From Seiridium cupressi (taxonomy: Eukaryota > Ascomycota > Sordariomycetes > Amphisphaeriales > Sporocadaceae), in NCBI GenBank assembly GCA_036674765.1, contig JARVKI010000036.1:248001-312000 (forward strand): a stretch of 64,000 nt of DNA, written 5' to 3'. A program made the translations under genes and the position numbers. The notes under the pieces were generated by a model. It was given only the letters and a program-made list of their open reading frames with translations. It had not been told where the DNA came from and made no database searches. Shown here piece after piece: positions 47,635 to 58,226 of the stretch (the first letter of the stretch is position 1; the number at the start of each line of letters is the position of its first letter).

Positions 47635-48110
47635 ATGTATATTTCGCCATATCTCGCCGCAATCCTGTGCAATTTATCCACCATCTTATATGTTGGTACT
47701 CTATCGCTTACACCGCCTATTCTAGGAGGGGCTATTGTTCCTTCTTTTATTTTCTTCCCTCATTTTTTAAATGACCGACGTCCTCGTGGATCTCTTGTAA
47801 ACCTGCTGCTAGTAGCGGCAGGCACATTTGTTTCTGCCCAAAACAATACCACAAGTACGAACCTGTCAACATTAAATCTCGACTATTCAACGATCTGGAC
47901 GGTGGCAGGAAACGAATCACCCGGTTCCTACAAGTGTCAGAACATCAGGTTTGCAGCAGCCCCTACGGGGGACTTAAGATGGGCCAAACCCCAGTGGCGA
48001 CCTGTAGAGACGGACAAGACCTTGTCGCTACGTCTATAGAGGCCACTAAGCCCATCCCCCTCTCCTCGAGGGCTAGCACACAAGGCACATAGTTATTATC
48101 GACCTACAGC
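47635..48110 (+). pseudogene. N-terminal fragment of a secreted type-B carboxylesterase
   Basis: A frame of 134 codons ends abruptly at 48039. Its second half has a signal-peptide-like segment (SLVNLLLVAAGTFVSAQ) followed by NNTTSTNLS and STIWTVAGNE. It then reads YKCQNIRFAAAPTGDLRWAKP, which matches the start of fungal carboxylesterase/lipase (COesterase) proteins. After DKT the frame is lost, but a neighbouring frame continues with LVATSIEATKPIPLSS, suggesting a frameshift. No catalytic GESAG motif or later part of the family was found downstream. I read it as the 5' remnant of a degraded esterase gene; the true start could be internal. Confidence 0.6.
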
Positions 48111-48496
48111 ACTTGAATCTCAAATATGCACTGCTGTGTTCCATACTTGGGGATAGGCTGGCCATGTTTTCTCGGCGCTTTTTGGCATTTAATAGCAACT
48201 AGCATATTTGCCACGAGCCCTCAGGGTGTCCTAAATATATAGTAGTGAACTATTCAAGACCCATTATCAGTCGAAGTAGGGGAGAAAAGAATATCACAGG
48301 CCGTACTTAGGGTAGCATACAAAGCCCTTGTATTGGATGAAGGCGAGTCGGTTCTTAGCAATCCCTATACCTTGCATCGTTTCCTCCAGTGGTATTCAAG
48401 TTGTCGCCCTTGAATTGTGCGAAATTTGCTACGAGCAGCCCTGCAAATTATCTCACGTGTACACCCAGGTCCACTAGATTTGGACTACACCTCTCT
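48111..48496. other. Degraded spacer
   Basis: No open frame of note and no motif recognised; lies between the esterase fragment and the 3' end of the HET pseudogene. Confidence 0.35.
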
Positions 48497-51033
48497 CTAA
48501 ATGATATTAATCTTGTAGTCTCCCTTGGTATCCTTCGAAATATACATGGTAGAATCTAAAAGTACCGTCTTATTCGTAAAAAAGGCAACGGAGCCGGCTT
48601 CCCAATGCTCCGAGACTTCATACTGACCGATCCTGCGGTAGTGTCCATCCCTCTCTGCAGGTAACAGGAGCAGGCCTGTCAACATGGGCGCCTCCCAGTC
48701 TCTCTCGTCAGGATCTGCATCCATGATGCGCATTGGAAGGTGAAACACGTTCAGCTGACCTCTCCTTGCCTTGGACTTGGACTTTGTAATAGTTTTCGTC
48801 CCGTACTCGATATACCGCCATAGCTCGGTCCGCCCCGATAGGCCAAAGACAGCCTGGTTGTCCAGCGTGTCGCACGAGGCTGGGATCCAGGTTTTTCTTG
48901 CCGCGAGCTTCCCCTTGCCATTCGCCGGAGGTACTTTCAGAGTCTTGGATGCGTCAACACGAAAAACGCCCAAACGGCCGGTTATGGTCACGCAGCCAGA
49001 GCTGACTTGGCCGAACTTTTGCGAGCTGCGCAATACCACGTGGGCTTGATTTATCCTTGATAACCAGGTAATTTTTCCGGGATGGCTAAGAAATTAATCA
49101 GTTGGTAAACTATACAGACCTTGGGGAGGTATTATCCAATAGTGCCAGATTCAATCCAAAGGGGAATTTCTACTCGACCATCCAACCGATGCCCAAGCCC
49201 AAGAAGGACCACGACTGTCTTCGGAATCAGCCTCGTACTTTGCGTCTTTGACTTTCCACAGGAGCTGGTGGTCCAGATCTTTCCGCCATAGGCCCGCAAG
49301 ATACTGGCAATTCATATCCGGGCTGATCAAGCTAGCAAGGCCGGATATAGCTACGAGTTTGTCTCTGAAAAATGAAAGAGAGCACGCCGAGTACAACTCA
49401 ACGATGCTCACCCACTGCCGTTGTGGAAGCGTCGTACTGCGAACAACTCGGGCAGCAACTCTCCCCTGCGCATCAGCCTCTGCACCCACCAGCCACTTCT
49501 GCAGTTGCAGCTTATATTGCTCCCAGGACTTGCTGGAAATCTCATCTAAGATCGACAAATCACACCCTTGGAGTTCCTGCGGGGTCAACATCGCCTGCCA
49601 ATCTGACAAAGTATATGACTTTGGCTTGAAGAAAGATGCAGGGACTGAACTCTTCTCGCCTCTCCGTTCCCTTTCGGGATATGTCTGGAATCGCTTCTTG
49701 GACTCTCTGTGATTATCTCGAAACCGAATCAGGTGCCGCATACGATTTTCTCGCTCATTGGTACGAGATCGCAGGAAGTGTTTGGGATGTTTTGCCAAGG
49801 TACCTCTCACGAACCCTTCTGTGAAAACCTCGCTTCGTCGTCCACAAAGACATTCCCAGAATAATTGGCGCTGGCCGAAGTGCAGCGTGCGAACAGACAG
49901 GGTTCGCTCCTGGGCTACCCATCCTCGGCTACAAAGTGGTGATTCATCAACCTCGTTTTTCCAGGTGTTCACGTCAATAAGGGTATAGTTTCCCTTTCTG
50001 AGCTCCAGTTGTCTGAAACCATCCTCATAAGTAGCATACCAATCTTGGTGCAGGGTGAGCATTATGGGGAACAGAAGATCTGGGTCGCTTTTGCTAAAAA
50101 GGCCGTTCTGTCCATTCGGAAAGCCGGTAGCAGCTATGTTTAGAATGCTGTGGGTATAGACTGATCCCATCTGGACTGATCCAGCCTGCCAGTCCTCTGC
50201 TGAGTCTTGAATGATGCCTTGTGATATCAGTTGACTAGGCGCGCAGTGGCTCGAGGGTCACTTACATAGTGATACAATCCAGATGTATAAAATACACAAC
50301 TTCTCTACGACTCCGATCGCATCAACAAACACCTTTGATATTTTGTTCAGCTGCATGTTTTCCGTAAAATCATTCAATCGAGCTTGTGTCAGTTTACACG
50401 CCATTGTTGAGCCCTAAGAATGGCTCAAGGCAGCATATACTGTGCCAAGTGGTATTTCCCTGCCCTTTCGCAACCGAATGCTTGGCCGACTGCCAGGAGC
50501 GATCTCCACTAGCCTGGTAGGTACGAAATCGGTACCTGAAGTTATCGAATTGCATTCGAGATGATTCTCCATGCAATTTCGAAACCATTCCTTTGCCCTT
50601 GAAAAACTCTGCCACGAGCCGGTAGTCTCGGACAGATTCAGATCGAACGGGATTGGTTCCGGCATACTCGTCTCTGCGCATATCAATTCCCAATTCTCGA
50701 GTTCAGAATGCTTTACACACCTGAACATCGCGTCTCTTGAATGGCCAATCGAATTGTAGGGCCGGCACTTGGTCCATTTTTCACCAAAAACAATTCAATG
50801 TCCAGCACACCCATGAAATACCCATCCCGGCATCGCAATGCGTATCCGATTTCCAACGGCAACAATGGTTCGGGACAAGGACCGAACTTATCGAGAGATA
50901 GGGCGCAGAGACGACATCGGCCCCGGTTCCAAGCATCGACATGTATAACGTGTTGAGGAAGTGGGTCCCGAGCGACATCTCTCGTGAATATGTCTAAACA
51001 TTGTTCGCATATATCGTCCGGGATCTGCAACAT
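48497..51033 (-). pseudogene. HET-domain (heterokaryon incompatibility type) gene with in-frame stops
   Basis: Pieces of one HET-domain protein lie in order on the minus strand. The start is at 51033 (MLQIPDDICEQCLDIF), and a section with CVKHSELENWELIC leads to PTRLVEIAPGS and PLGTVYAALSHS. The next codon, where the family has the Trp of SHCWG, is TAG (50416-50414). Beyond it the frame continues correctly: KLTQARLNDF, VFVDAIGVVEKLCILYIWIVSLC, and after a short intron IIQDSAEDW. MGSVYTHSILNIAATGF, LCSRGWVAQERTLS and LHFGQRQLFWEC follow. A second stop (TGA at 49153-49151) follows NSPLD, and the C-terminal block with FGQVSSGCVTITG runs to 48497. The first two pieces are also in different frames near 50713-50728, where either an intron or a frameshift is needed. 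HET proteins trigger non-self recognition cell death in fungi; this copy should be inactive. Confidence 0.82.
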
Positions 51034-51690
51034 CTTAGTAATGGACACAACCACAACCAGGGCTCAGGTAATTACAAAAGATGCAGGATTTCGGTCCAAC
51101 TCTTCCCAGCAGTCGTCCTCGCCATGTTGGTATTCCGCTACATGATCTTCAATGGCACGCTTCCAGGCCCCCGATCTTCGACCGCCCTTCGTCATTGGTG
51201 ATATATGTGATGCTTCAACCAGAAGCCGGAGTAAAAGGGTGGGTGGAGTAAGGGAAAAGTTCTTGCATAGTTGCAATAGAGAGCTTTGGGAATACGCTCA
51301 TCTAGAGGTGAGACAGACGCGGCTGAGCTTCGTGTCGCATGACTGCCGCCCGTGGCTGCCTGGGCCTAGAACGACGTTCAGCCAAATACATTGTTAAGAA
51401 ATGTGTTTATTCAAAATGATGAGCTGCCAGCCAACAAATCAAACTGAAAGGATATAGTGGAGTTTTCAAGCAGAGCGTCAGGTATGATTCTGTTCCAGCT
51501 CACTGTCATTAATATGACCTGGAATACACCCGGGCTGCTCTACATAAGGAGAGCGGGGTTTGTGGAGAGCCAATCGACGTGCAGTGGCAGCTCAGCTGGT
51601 TTGTTCTAAGTTTGTAAAGGTGAATTTTCTACTCCGAACTCTACATCATTGCACCTTTTATCTAGAGACTCACTCTGCCACAACGTCGTA
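51034..51690. other. Spacer between HET pseudogene and Zn2Cys6 relic
   Basis: Divergent upstream region; no gene recognised. Confidence 0.35.
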
Positions 51691-51738
51691 GATGATGGAG
51701 GGTCGGCGAAGAACAGGTCAGATTATACCAGGTAATCA

Positions 51739-52471
51739 GTGACTATACAAGCTAATATCTACACAGAGGATGGTGAGACTATCCCCATGTCATTGGGGCC
51801 TCGTTCACAACTGATTGGCGTGAGCTGCCGCGCTCGTCGGATCAAATGTGATGAAGTAAAACCAAGTTGTGGGCGCTGTCGCAACCGAAATATCGAATGC
51901 CGTCCGGTGAGCTTTATTGTCCACGATGCGTAATCTCTCGTCATGGCAGGTCCGTCAAGAAGACCCCAGCTTGATTAATCAACAGAATACAATAATGAGT
52001 GGTGATCGCGATCCGCAATCCTCCAACGAGGTCGTTCAGAGGTCGCAGCGTGTCTTCCAGCGTCAGCCATCCTTGCCCTCGGCCTCGCACGAGCCTCGTT
52101 TGACGGAGCAGTACGCTGAACTCGTGCAAATCTACCAGCATGGCATAGGAACATGCATGGATGTACTCGATGACTCCCTGACATATCAGCGGCAAATCGT
52201 CGGTCGAGCACGATCATGCAAGCTTGTACTGCATTCCGTAGGATTCAGAAAGCACACAAGCGCCATACCAAGCACGAAGACTTCGAGTGTTAACATGATG
52301 GTTATAGCTCAATATGAAATGTTCAAGTGTTCTTCAAGAACCGAAATCATAGAACAGTGTCTCACGCACAAGACTGACCTATCTATACACGTCAAACTTA
52401 CTGCCTATCCATTTTGCGACATATTTGGTTTCGAATCCAACGACATCTCTGCTGAACCGATCTGCCATTGA
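51739..52471 (+). pseudogene. Truncated Zn2Cys6 transcription factor relic
   Basis: A binuclear zinc-cluster motif is present as GVSCRARRIKCDEVKPSCGRC...NIECRP, but the first of the six Cys is missing: the position before xxC is occupied by LIG. A short intron (donor GTGAGC at about 51907, acceptor ending GGCAG near 51950) joins it to VRQEDPSL. A region typical of fungal regulators follows (EQYAELVQIYQHGIGTCMDVLDDSLTYQRQIV, then CKLVLHSV). After HSVG the similarity breaks, the sequence looks scrambled (the piece AQYEMFKCSSRT is a late-family motif) and the frame stops at 52471. The protein is about a quarter to a third of the usual length. I take it for a truncated, partly deleted gene. Confidence 0.68.
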
Positions 52472-55137
52472 CGAAAGTCATACAAAGTTCTACTATACCT
52501 AATCGAGAATGTTATCCTCAATATTGCCCGGCTGCGCCTAACATTTCACAAATGGTCAAGCGCGTGTATTCTGAAAAAGAGTTCCACAAAATAGTAGCCT
52601 GTGAAAATTGGCCGGCAGCTCATAGGATCATTAGACTGGTATTTAGTATATACGTAAGTTACACTGTTGTTATCTTTATTCAAGCATGCCTCGGTAAAAT
52701 TTTCGTGAGCTTGAAATGATAAACACGTTATATTATTTATAGCTTCCAAAACGATCCCGATTATTTCCGCTGTTGCATCCTACGGTCTCCGAGAATGAGA
52801 TATATCTTTCATCAGAACAATAGGTTCATAGGACGAAGTATAATAATCAACACGCTTCTAACGAGGCTTTTGCCGCAGCAAACCATAAAACATATCTCGT
52901 TCTAGTATAGCTCCGACATACTCATCTGAACGTTCTTGGTCGTCGTATCTAGAATCAATCATCAAGTTAAAGTTTAAGATGACCTAGTAAGCAATATTGA
53001 TGTGATAACTTGTTGGAAGTTCAATACTTTGTACCATCTTCAAAATTTTTACATGCAATCCCAACCATTTCCCACTCCGAACAATTTTCCATGTCCAAGA
53101 CTTCCTGATCGCCATGTATTTTTCTTCAGTAGAACTGAATAACACATCGCTTTAAGTTAGTAAAAACAATCACAGGGAAGCAAGATACATGATTATTACG
53201 AGTCATTGGGCCTGAAGCCGAGTTGCTCCCAGCAGGAAACTAAGAAAGACTACCACAAAATATTTCTCAAGCATCATCCAGACAAGAATCCTCACAGCCG
53301 GAAAGCCACCATGCCCATGATATTATATTTAGGAGGATAATGTTTCTGTTGGGAGATCGACACTCTGAGAATGACTTTGGGGACTTGTGAGCCATTCTTC
53401 TGAGGGCAGAGTCAAACCTACCTGTTTTCTCCGCATCTTCTACATCAAAGACTTCCTGGGCATCGGGTAGAATTTCCTGAAAAGCATGAAAGTTTGATGT
53501 GTTCGGGTAGTACCATGTTCTAAAACGTCATCGAATCCCGGAAACCCCATCGATATACAGTAAAATCCCGGAACGAATGTATGGGATGCGAAGCTGCAGT
53601 TGGTCAAAAAAACACCTCGAAGCAATAAGAATATCACACTTCGTGAAACATTTTTGAAGTCAGTTGCCTTCTAAATGGTACAGCTGCCTTTTGATACAAG
53701 ATCGGGATCGCAAAGGTTCTTAGATCATAGTCCGACAGCTGTCCACGATACGCTTAAAATAGGCCACGTTACACAGAAAGAAAATAGACCAATAGAGATA
53801 AAATCCATAGCCCAACCACGGTCATCTCGTTTGATCTGACAGGACTCTAGGTGCCGTAGCCCCTTTAAAAACGTGGGCGAAACCCGCGAACACCAGATAG
53901 GACTTTACGCAGCATGAGCGCGTTGGCAGAGTATATTCCAGTGCTATCTAGTCAGGCAAGCTTCGACTCTATATTTGGCAAGATTGGCGAATAGAACCGA
54001 AGAAAAAAAAAAAAAAAAAGTCACTCATGTGCCGGGTACTGGTTGTTATTTTCCACTGAGACATCCCATCACGAAATCGTAGTTGATATCCCTTTTGGCT
54101 CCACCTCACAAGCACCGCTGTTCCCTATAGCCTGCCAGGCCCGAATCTCCATCGAGGTGCATCGATATTCCGCGACCCACGGAAAGGTTCCCGCGGAAGA
54201 GCATTCAGCCTCAAGCATCGGTTGGCGGAATAAAGTTGCCTGGGTCTTTTCTTTCGGCCCAATGACTAGGCCAAGATTCGCTTCAAAGCTGTGGTATCTG
54301 GTCATCCTTGGCGACAAGTGAAAGTCATAACCTCCATCACATCTGAAAAGGACGCCTCCCCACAGCGAAGAACCTACGCTTTCATGATGGACTCAACTAA
54401 CAAGGGCAACTTTGAAGCGTGCTTTCCAGCCTAAACTAGGCAGAGAATATGGAATTTGGCGACATTGCCACATGGTTCATGCATCCAAAGATTAGTATCC
54501 TACTCCCTGCGTGCAGTTCTCAAGCATGATGGGTTGTAGACATTTCGGATAAATATGTCGAAAGTAACTCGCCAGTATGTTCCACTGCTATATATGAAGA
54601 TCACTGTACGACAACGTGGTAATTTACGATCAGTAAGTACAAGCGACCCCTCAGATCCATCGTATTAGCTGGTAGCAACCTACTAGGCTGGAACCGGAAC
54701 TTTTGAAATAAGCTGACCAACCCAGTCGAACATTTGACCGTTGTGAGTGAATGACAAGGTAGAAATGCATAGCCGTAGCTCTTCTCTCCATATCAACCAT
54801 ACGCCAGCTATGCTATGCTAAATTGTGGGCAGTTGCCATAGCCTCTTGCATGAAAGATAGATCCTTCATTAAAAAGAAAAACCCCCTTGATACAACCATG
54901 ACAATGTCGGTCACCCCAGTGGCTTCCGCTGATTCCTTTTTTATTACTCCAAGCCCAGACATGTCCTGTTGGTTGGAATAGCGATAGCTCCTTCGGATTC
55001 CGACGACCTTCGCCTACCTCATCTCCCAACACTCGTGATTCTAAGCTCCGAGTCTCGAACTTCAGTCGCGAAAGAAAACCGCTCAATCATTAGCATTGAT
55101 TCCTTGCGGCCTCTGTTTCCTGCGTGTGCCGCTCAAT
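52472..55137. other. 2.7-kb gene-poor degraded region
   Basis: AT-richer than the core region, with no frame above about 90 codons that resembles a protein family. It holds an A-run at about 54003-54020. It may contain repeats too degraded to name. The right end is the 3' flank of the C2H2/MHR regulator. Confidence 0.4.
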
Positions 55138-58100
55138 CTAGACCAAAGTGGCATTTGGTACTAATCTCCCCAGAGGCGTCCTGTCTCGCGGCTTCTCAAT
55201 CAAGTCCGCATAGCCTTCTAGTCCATTGCCAATAACTTTGACAATCTCAAAGATGTGGGATCCCTTGAAAGTTTCGGCCCAAACCCTGATGACAGCCGCA
55301 GCAAGTTGGCGTAGTCGGGCACTATCGTTGATGATCATGTCCATGCTTGATGGATGGCCTTGCCCTGCTGAGAGGGAAGGGTCAATCGGGACAGCAAACT
55401 CGGTCTCATCGAGCATCCGTCGCAGCATCTCCAGGAGATTCCGTTCGTCCGGAGAAGGAAGAGGATCGGTGGGTCCAATGGACGCCAAAGTCATCAACCA
55501 CTTGGAGAGCAAGATTGCACATTCCAGGTTACACACTAGTAGCGGTTAGCTTAGGATTTTACCACCGAGAGACTCAAACTTACACGAATGCTGCATGCTC
55601 CATTCAGCAGATTTCCTTCGAGCCACATAGTTCACTCCTAGCTTTACCAGCATGGACAGAGCATGAATAGCTTGGAGTATTGCCTTGTTCAGGCGCGCAC
55701 TCCGGATCAAGTACGGGGCATCACTGAACGACACTGCAATCTGATTCGCATCCCGCGTTTCAAGGGTCCTACTGGGACTCAAGTCGGTGAACAGCCGGAT
55801 GGAAGCCAGGCGCAATAATGCAGTTGAATCATATGCAACAGGCCCGCCCGGGAACGCATCACTTGAAAATTGCTGGCTGTTGTCCGCCACGCGAGCTTGA
55901 TGCTGCTCAAAGCTCATCTGCCATATCCTAAGTGCTTGCAAGACATCCTCCACATCATCGGGCCGCAAGCCTCTAGGAACATCATAGGGCGCAGATGTGA
56001 AGCACGTCTGCTTAAGAAAGAATATGTGCTGCAGGATGGCATGGATCAGGCCGTAATTTCCAAGGGAAGACATGTAGGCTGGGGGTCCCTGCGGCGGCCT
56101 GCTGAACAGTCTTGAAAATGCATCCTGGAAGGAAATATCCATGCTTGGGTACGCATGGCGGGCTTCTTGCCACTGCCATGCTGTCTCGGCTCGCCATAAC
56201 TTGGAAGAGTGGGGGAGATAGATGTTGAGTTCGGAGGTAAGCAACAGCGGTGGCATATTGTACGCGATACTGCATAGATTGAAACAGCAGTAGGTGATGA
56301 GCTTTGTTCGATTGGTTCCCTCGATGCGTATCCATGACTCCCAATCGGCGGTCTGGGTGGACTCGGGCAAGAGACCTTCCTCGCGCACTAGCATGGCAAG
56401 AAGACTTTGCAAAGACAGGGCCTCGTGCAGGATGGCCTTTGCTCCCCACAGTCCGACTGTGAAGAGTAGCAAAAGTGCTTGTATCGTCTCCAGCCGGGCT
56501 TGCGGTGTATTCGGCGAACTGCCGGAGGGATATCATATCAGCATCGCTCGGAGTAAATTCTTGTATCGGCTTATCAAGACATCAACTTACTATGGCTCCC
56601 GGTGCGTCTCTTGGGTAAGCGGCCGGTCTTGCTGCATCGAACTGAACGAATGGCGAAAGCCATGACTGGGAGATGGCCGGGTCGAGTGTGGGCTGTAGGC
56701 CGCCGCCGTCGGAAGTAGTCCGTGGACCTCATGGCTATGCCTCCGCCGAATCTGTTCAAGCGCTACAGCTTTTGCGGCATACCACAATGCATTGCTACGA
56801 TGACTTTCAAATCTATGCTGCGCACCCACTGCGAGTATTGCCAACAGCAGCTCGGGTGATAGTTCGGCAGGGGTGAGAGTGGGAAGGTGAAGGATAGGGA
56901 GATGCTCGTGAAAGCCGCCTACATAACCTTCAAGAAATCGTGTTAGAGTATGGCGAGAAGGAAACACGAAGTCGTTCGGTAATACCGACGAGAACTCATC
57001 CGACCGGTTCTTGATGACCGTATGGTCCAAGGCAGACACCCTCAAAGGAAGAGCTCTATTCGATTCGTCATGCCCTCGACTAGCGCCATCGGATGGATCT
57101 CTAGGATCTGGCTGTACAGATGGGAATCGCGAGGGGAACTGCGACGCGGGCTTCGACAGTCCACCTCGCTGTATGGACGGCCAGATGCCAAGGTTCTGGT
57201 CGACCTCAAACGCCTGCGGCAGGAAGTGGGATGTGGAGGCAAAGTCGTCCAGAAATAGATTGTAATCGTCAAAAACCGGCGGTAGGGCTTGACCCGGGAA
57301 CCCCATTGTCATGGCATTGGCTTCTTGCTCCCGGCTTCTATCGTAGGTCATCCCGTCCTCGTAAGGTTTCATGCGGCCCATACCCCCAGGCTGTTGTCCC
57401 ATGTCAGCCATCATAGGCTGGATCGAAGTTACCTCGTTGGCTGAGGCGATCTGGGTCGCAGCATCAGACAACAGATCTAGATTACAGGCTGCGGCCCTGG
57501 CGGGCATGATTCGTGGGTCTGGTGCCAATGTGTGGACTGCAACCGGGCTGATAGGCTCTGCATTGTAGTGTTGAGGCTGCCCACGAGCCATGCCCATCAT
57601 CTCGGTGTCGACATTGCTTTCGGGCGATATCTGTTGGATGGGGCCAGCCGTTGACGGCTTCCGCGGCCGGCTGCTGTCCTTGTTCGACCCTTCATTGAGA
57701 TGGACGAGTTTCTCGTGTCGGACAAGGAGATCTCTGATGTCCATATAAGCATATTTACCCTGGGGACTAGTGTTTGTTGTTTCTGACTATCGAAGCAAGG
57801 AGGTGGGAGGTGGGACGATCAGAGAGGCAAGCGGTTAGAGGGGGAAGTGGGTTTGTCTGCAGGGAAGCGGTGGAGAGAGGCCCTTGGGGAACCCGAGCTG
57901 GGGGTCGTATGGCACAAGATTATAGAAAGAGTATAACTAACCTGCGCCCAAAGGTCTTCCCGCAACGGGCCCAACCACAAGCAAAGGGCTTTTCTTTAGT
58001 GTGTGTCCTCTCGTGCCGCTGGACATGCTCCACGCGCCTGGTGTATTATTAATGTGAGCTGGCCTGGGGCAAGGTGAGGATACGGGCCGCAGTTCTGCTG

Positions 58101-58226
58101 TCCTGCTTACCTGAATCGCTTACTGCAGTACTTGCACGGTAGCGTCTTGGGCTTCTGCTGCCGGCCCTCCACGGCCTCGTCCGCCCCGGGCATCCCTGGG
58201 CCCTCAATGGACTGGATCGACTGCAT
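55138..58226 (-). CDS. C2H2 zinc-finger transcription factor with fungal MHR domain
   Basis: Five exons (58226-58111, 58037-57942, 57733-56591, 56518-55584, 55535-55138) encode 895 residues; introns are 73, 208, 72 and 48 nt and all phases agree. Two C2H2 fingers sit at the N-terminus. Finger 1 is split by intron 1 (C31, C34, H47, H51 within LPCKYCSKRFRRVEHVQRHE). Finger 2 is split by intron 2 (C59, C64, H77, H82 within FACGWARCGKTFGRRDLLVR). A long disordered region follows. A fungal-specific middle homology region then starts near FPSRHTLTRFLEGYVGGFHE, includes LPILHLPTLTPAELSPELLLA, and continues through exon 4. It resembles the C2H2/Fungal_trans class of nuclear regulators; its targets cannot be told. 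Start ATG at 58226; the Met at residue 12 is an alternative. Unlike the neighbouring regulators and HET gene it is undamaged. Confidence 0.9.
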
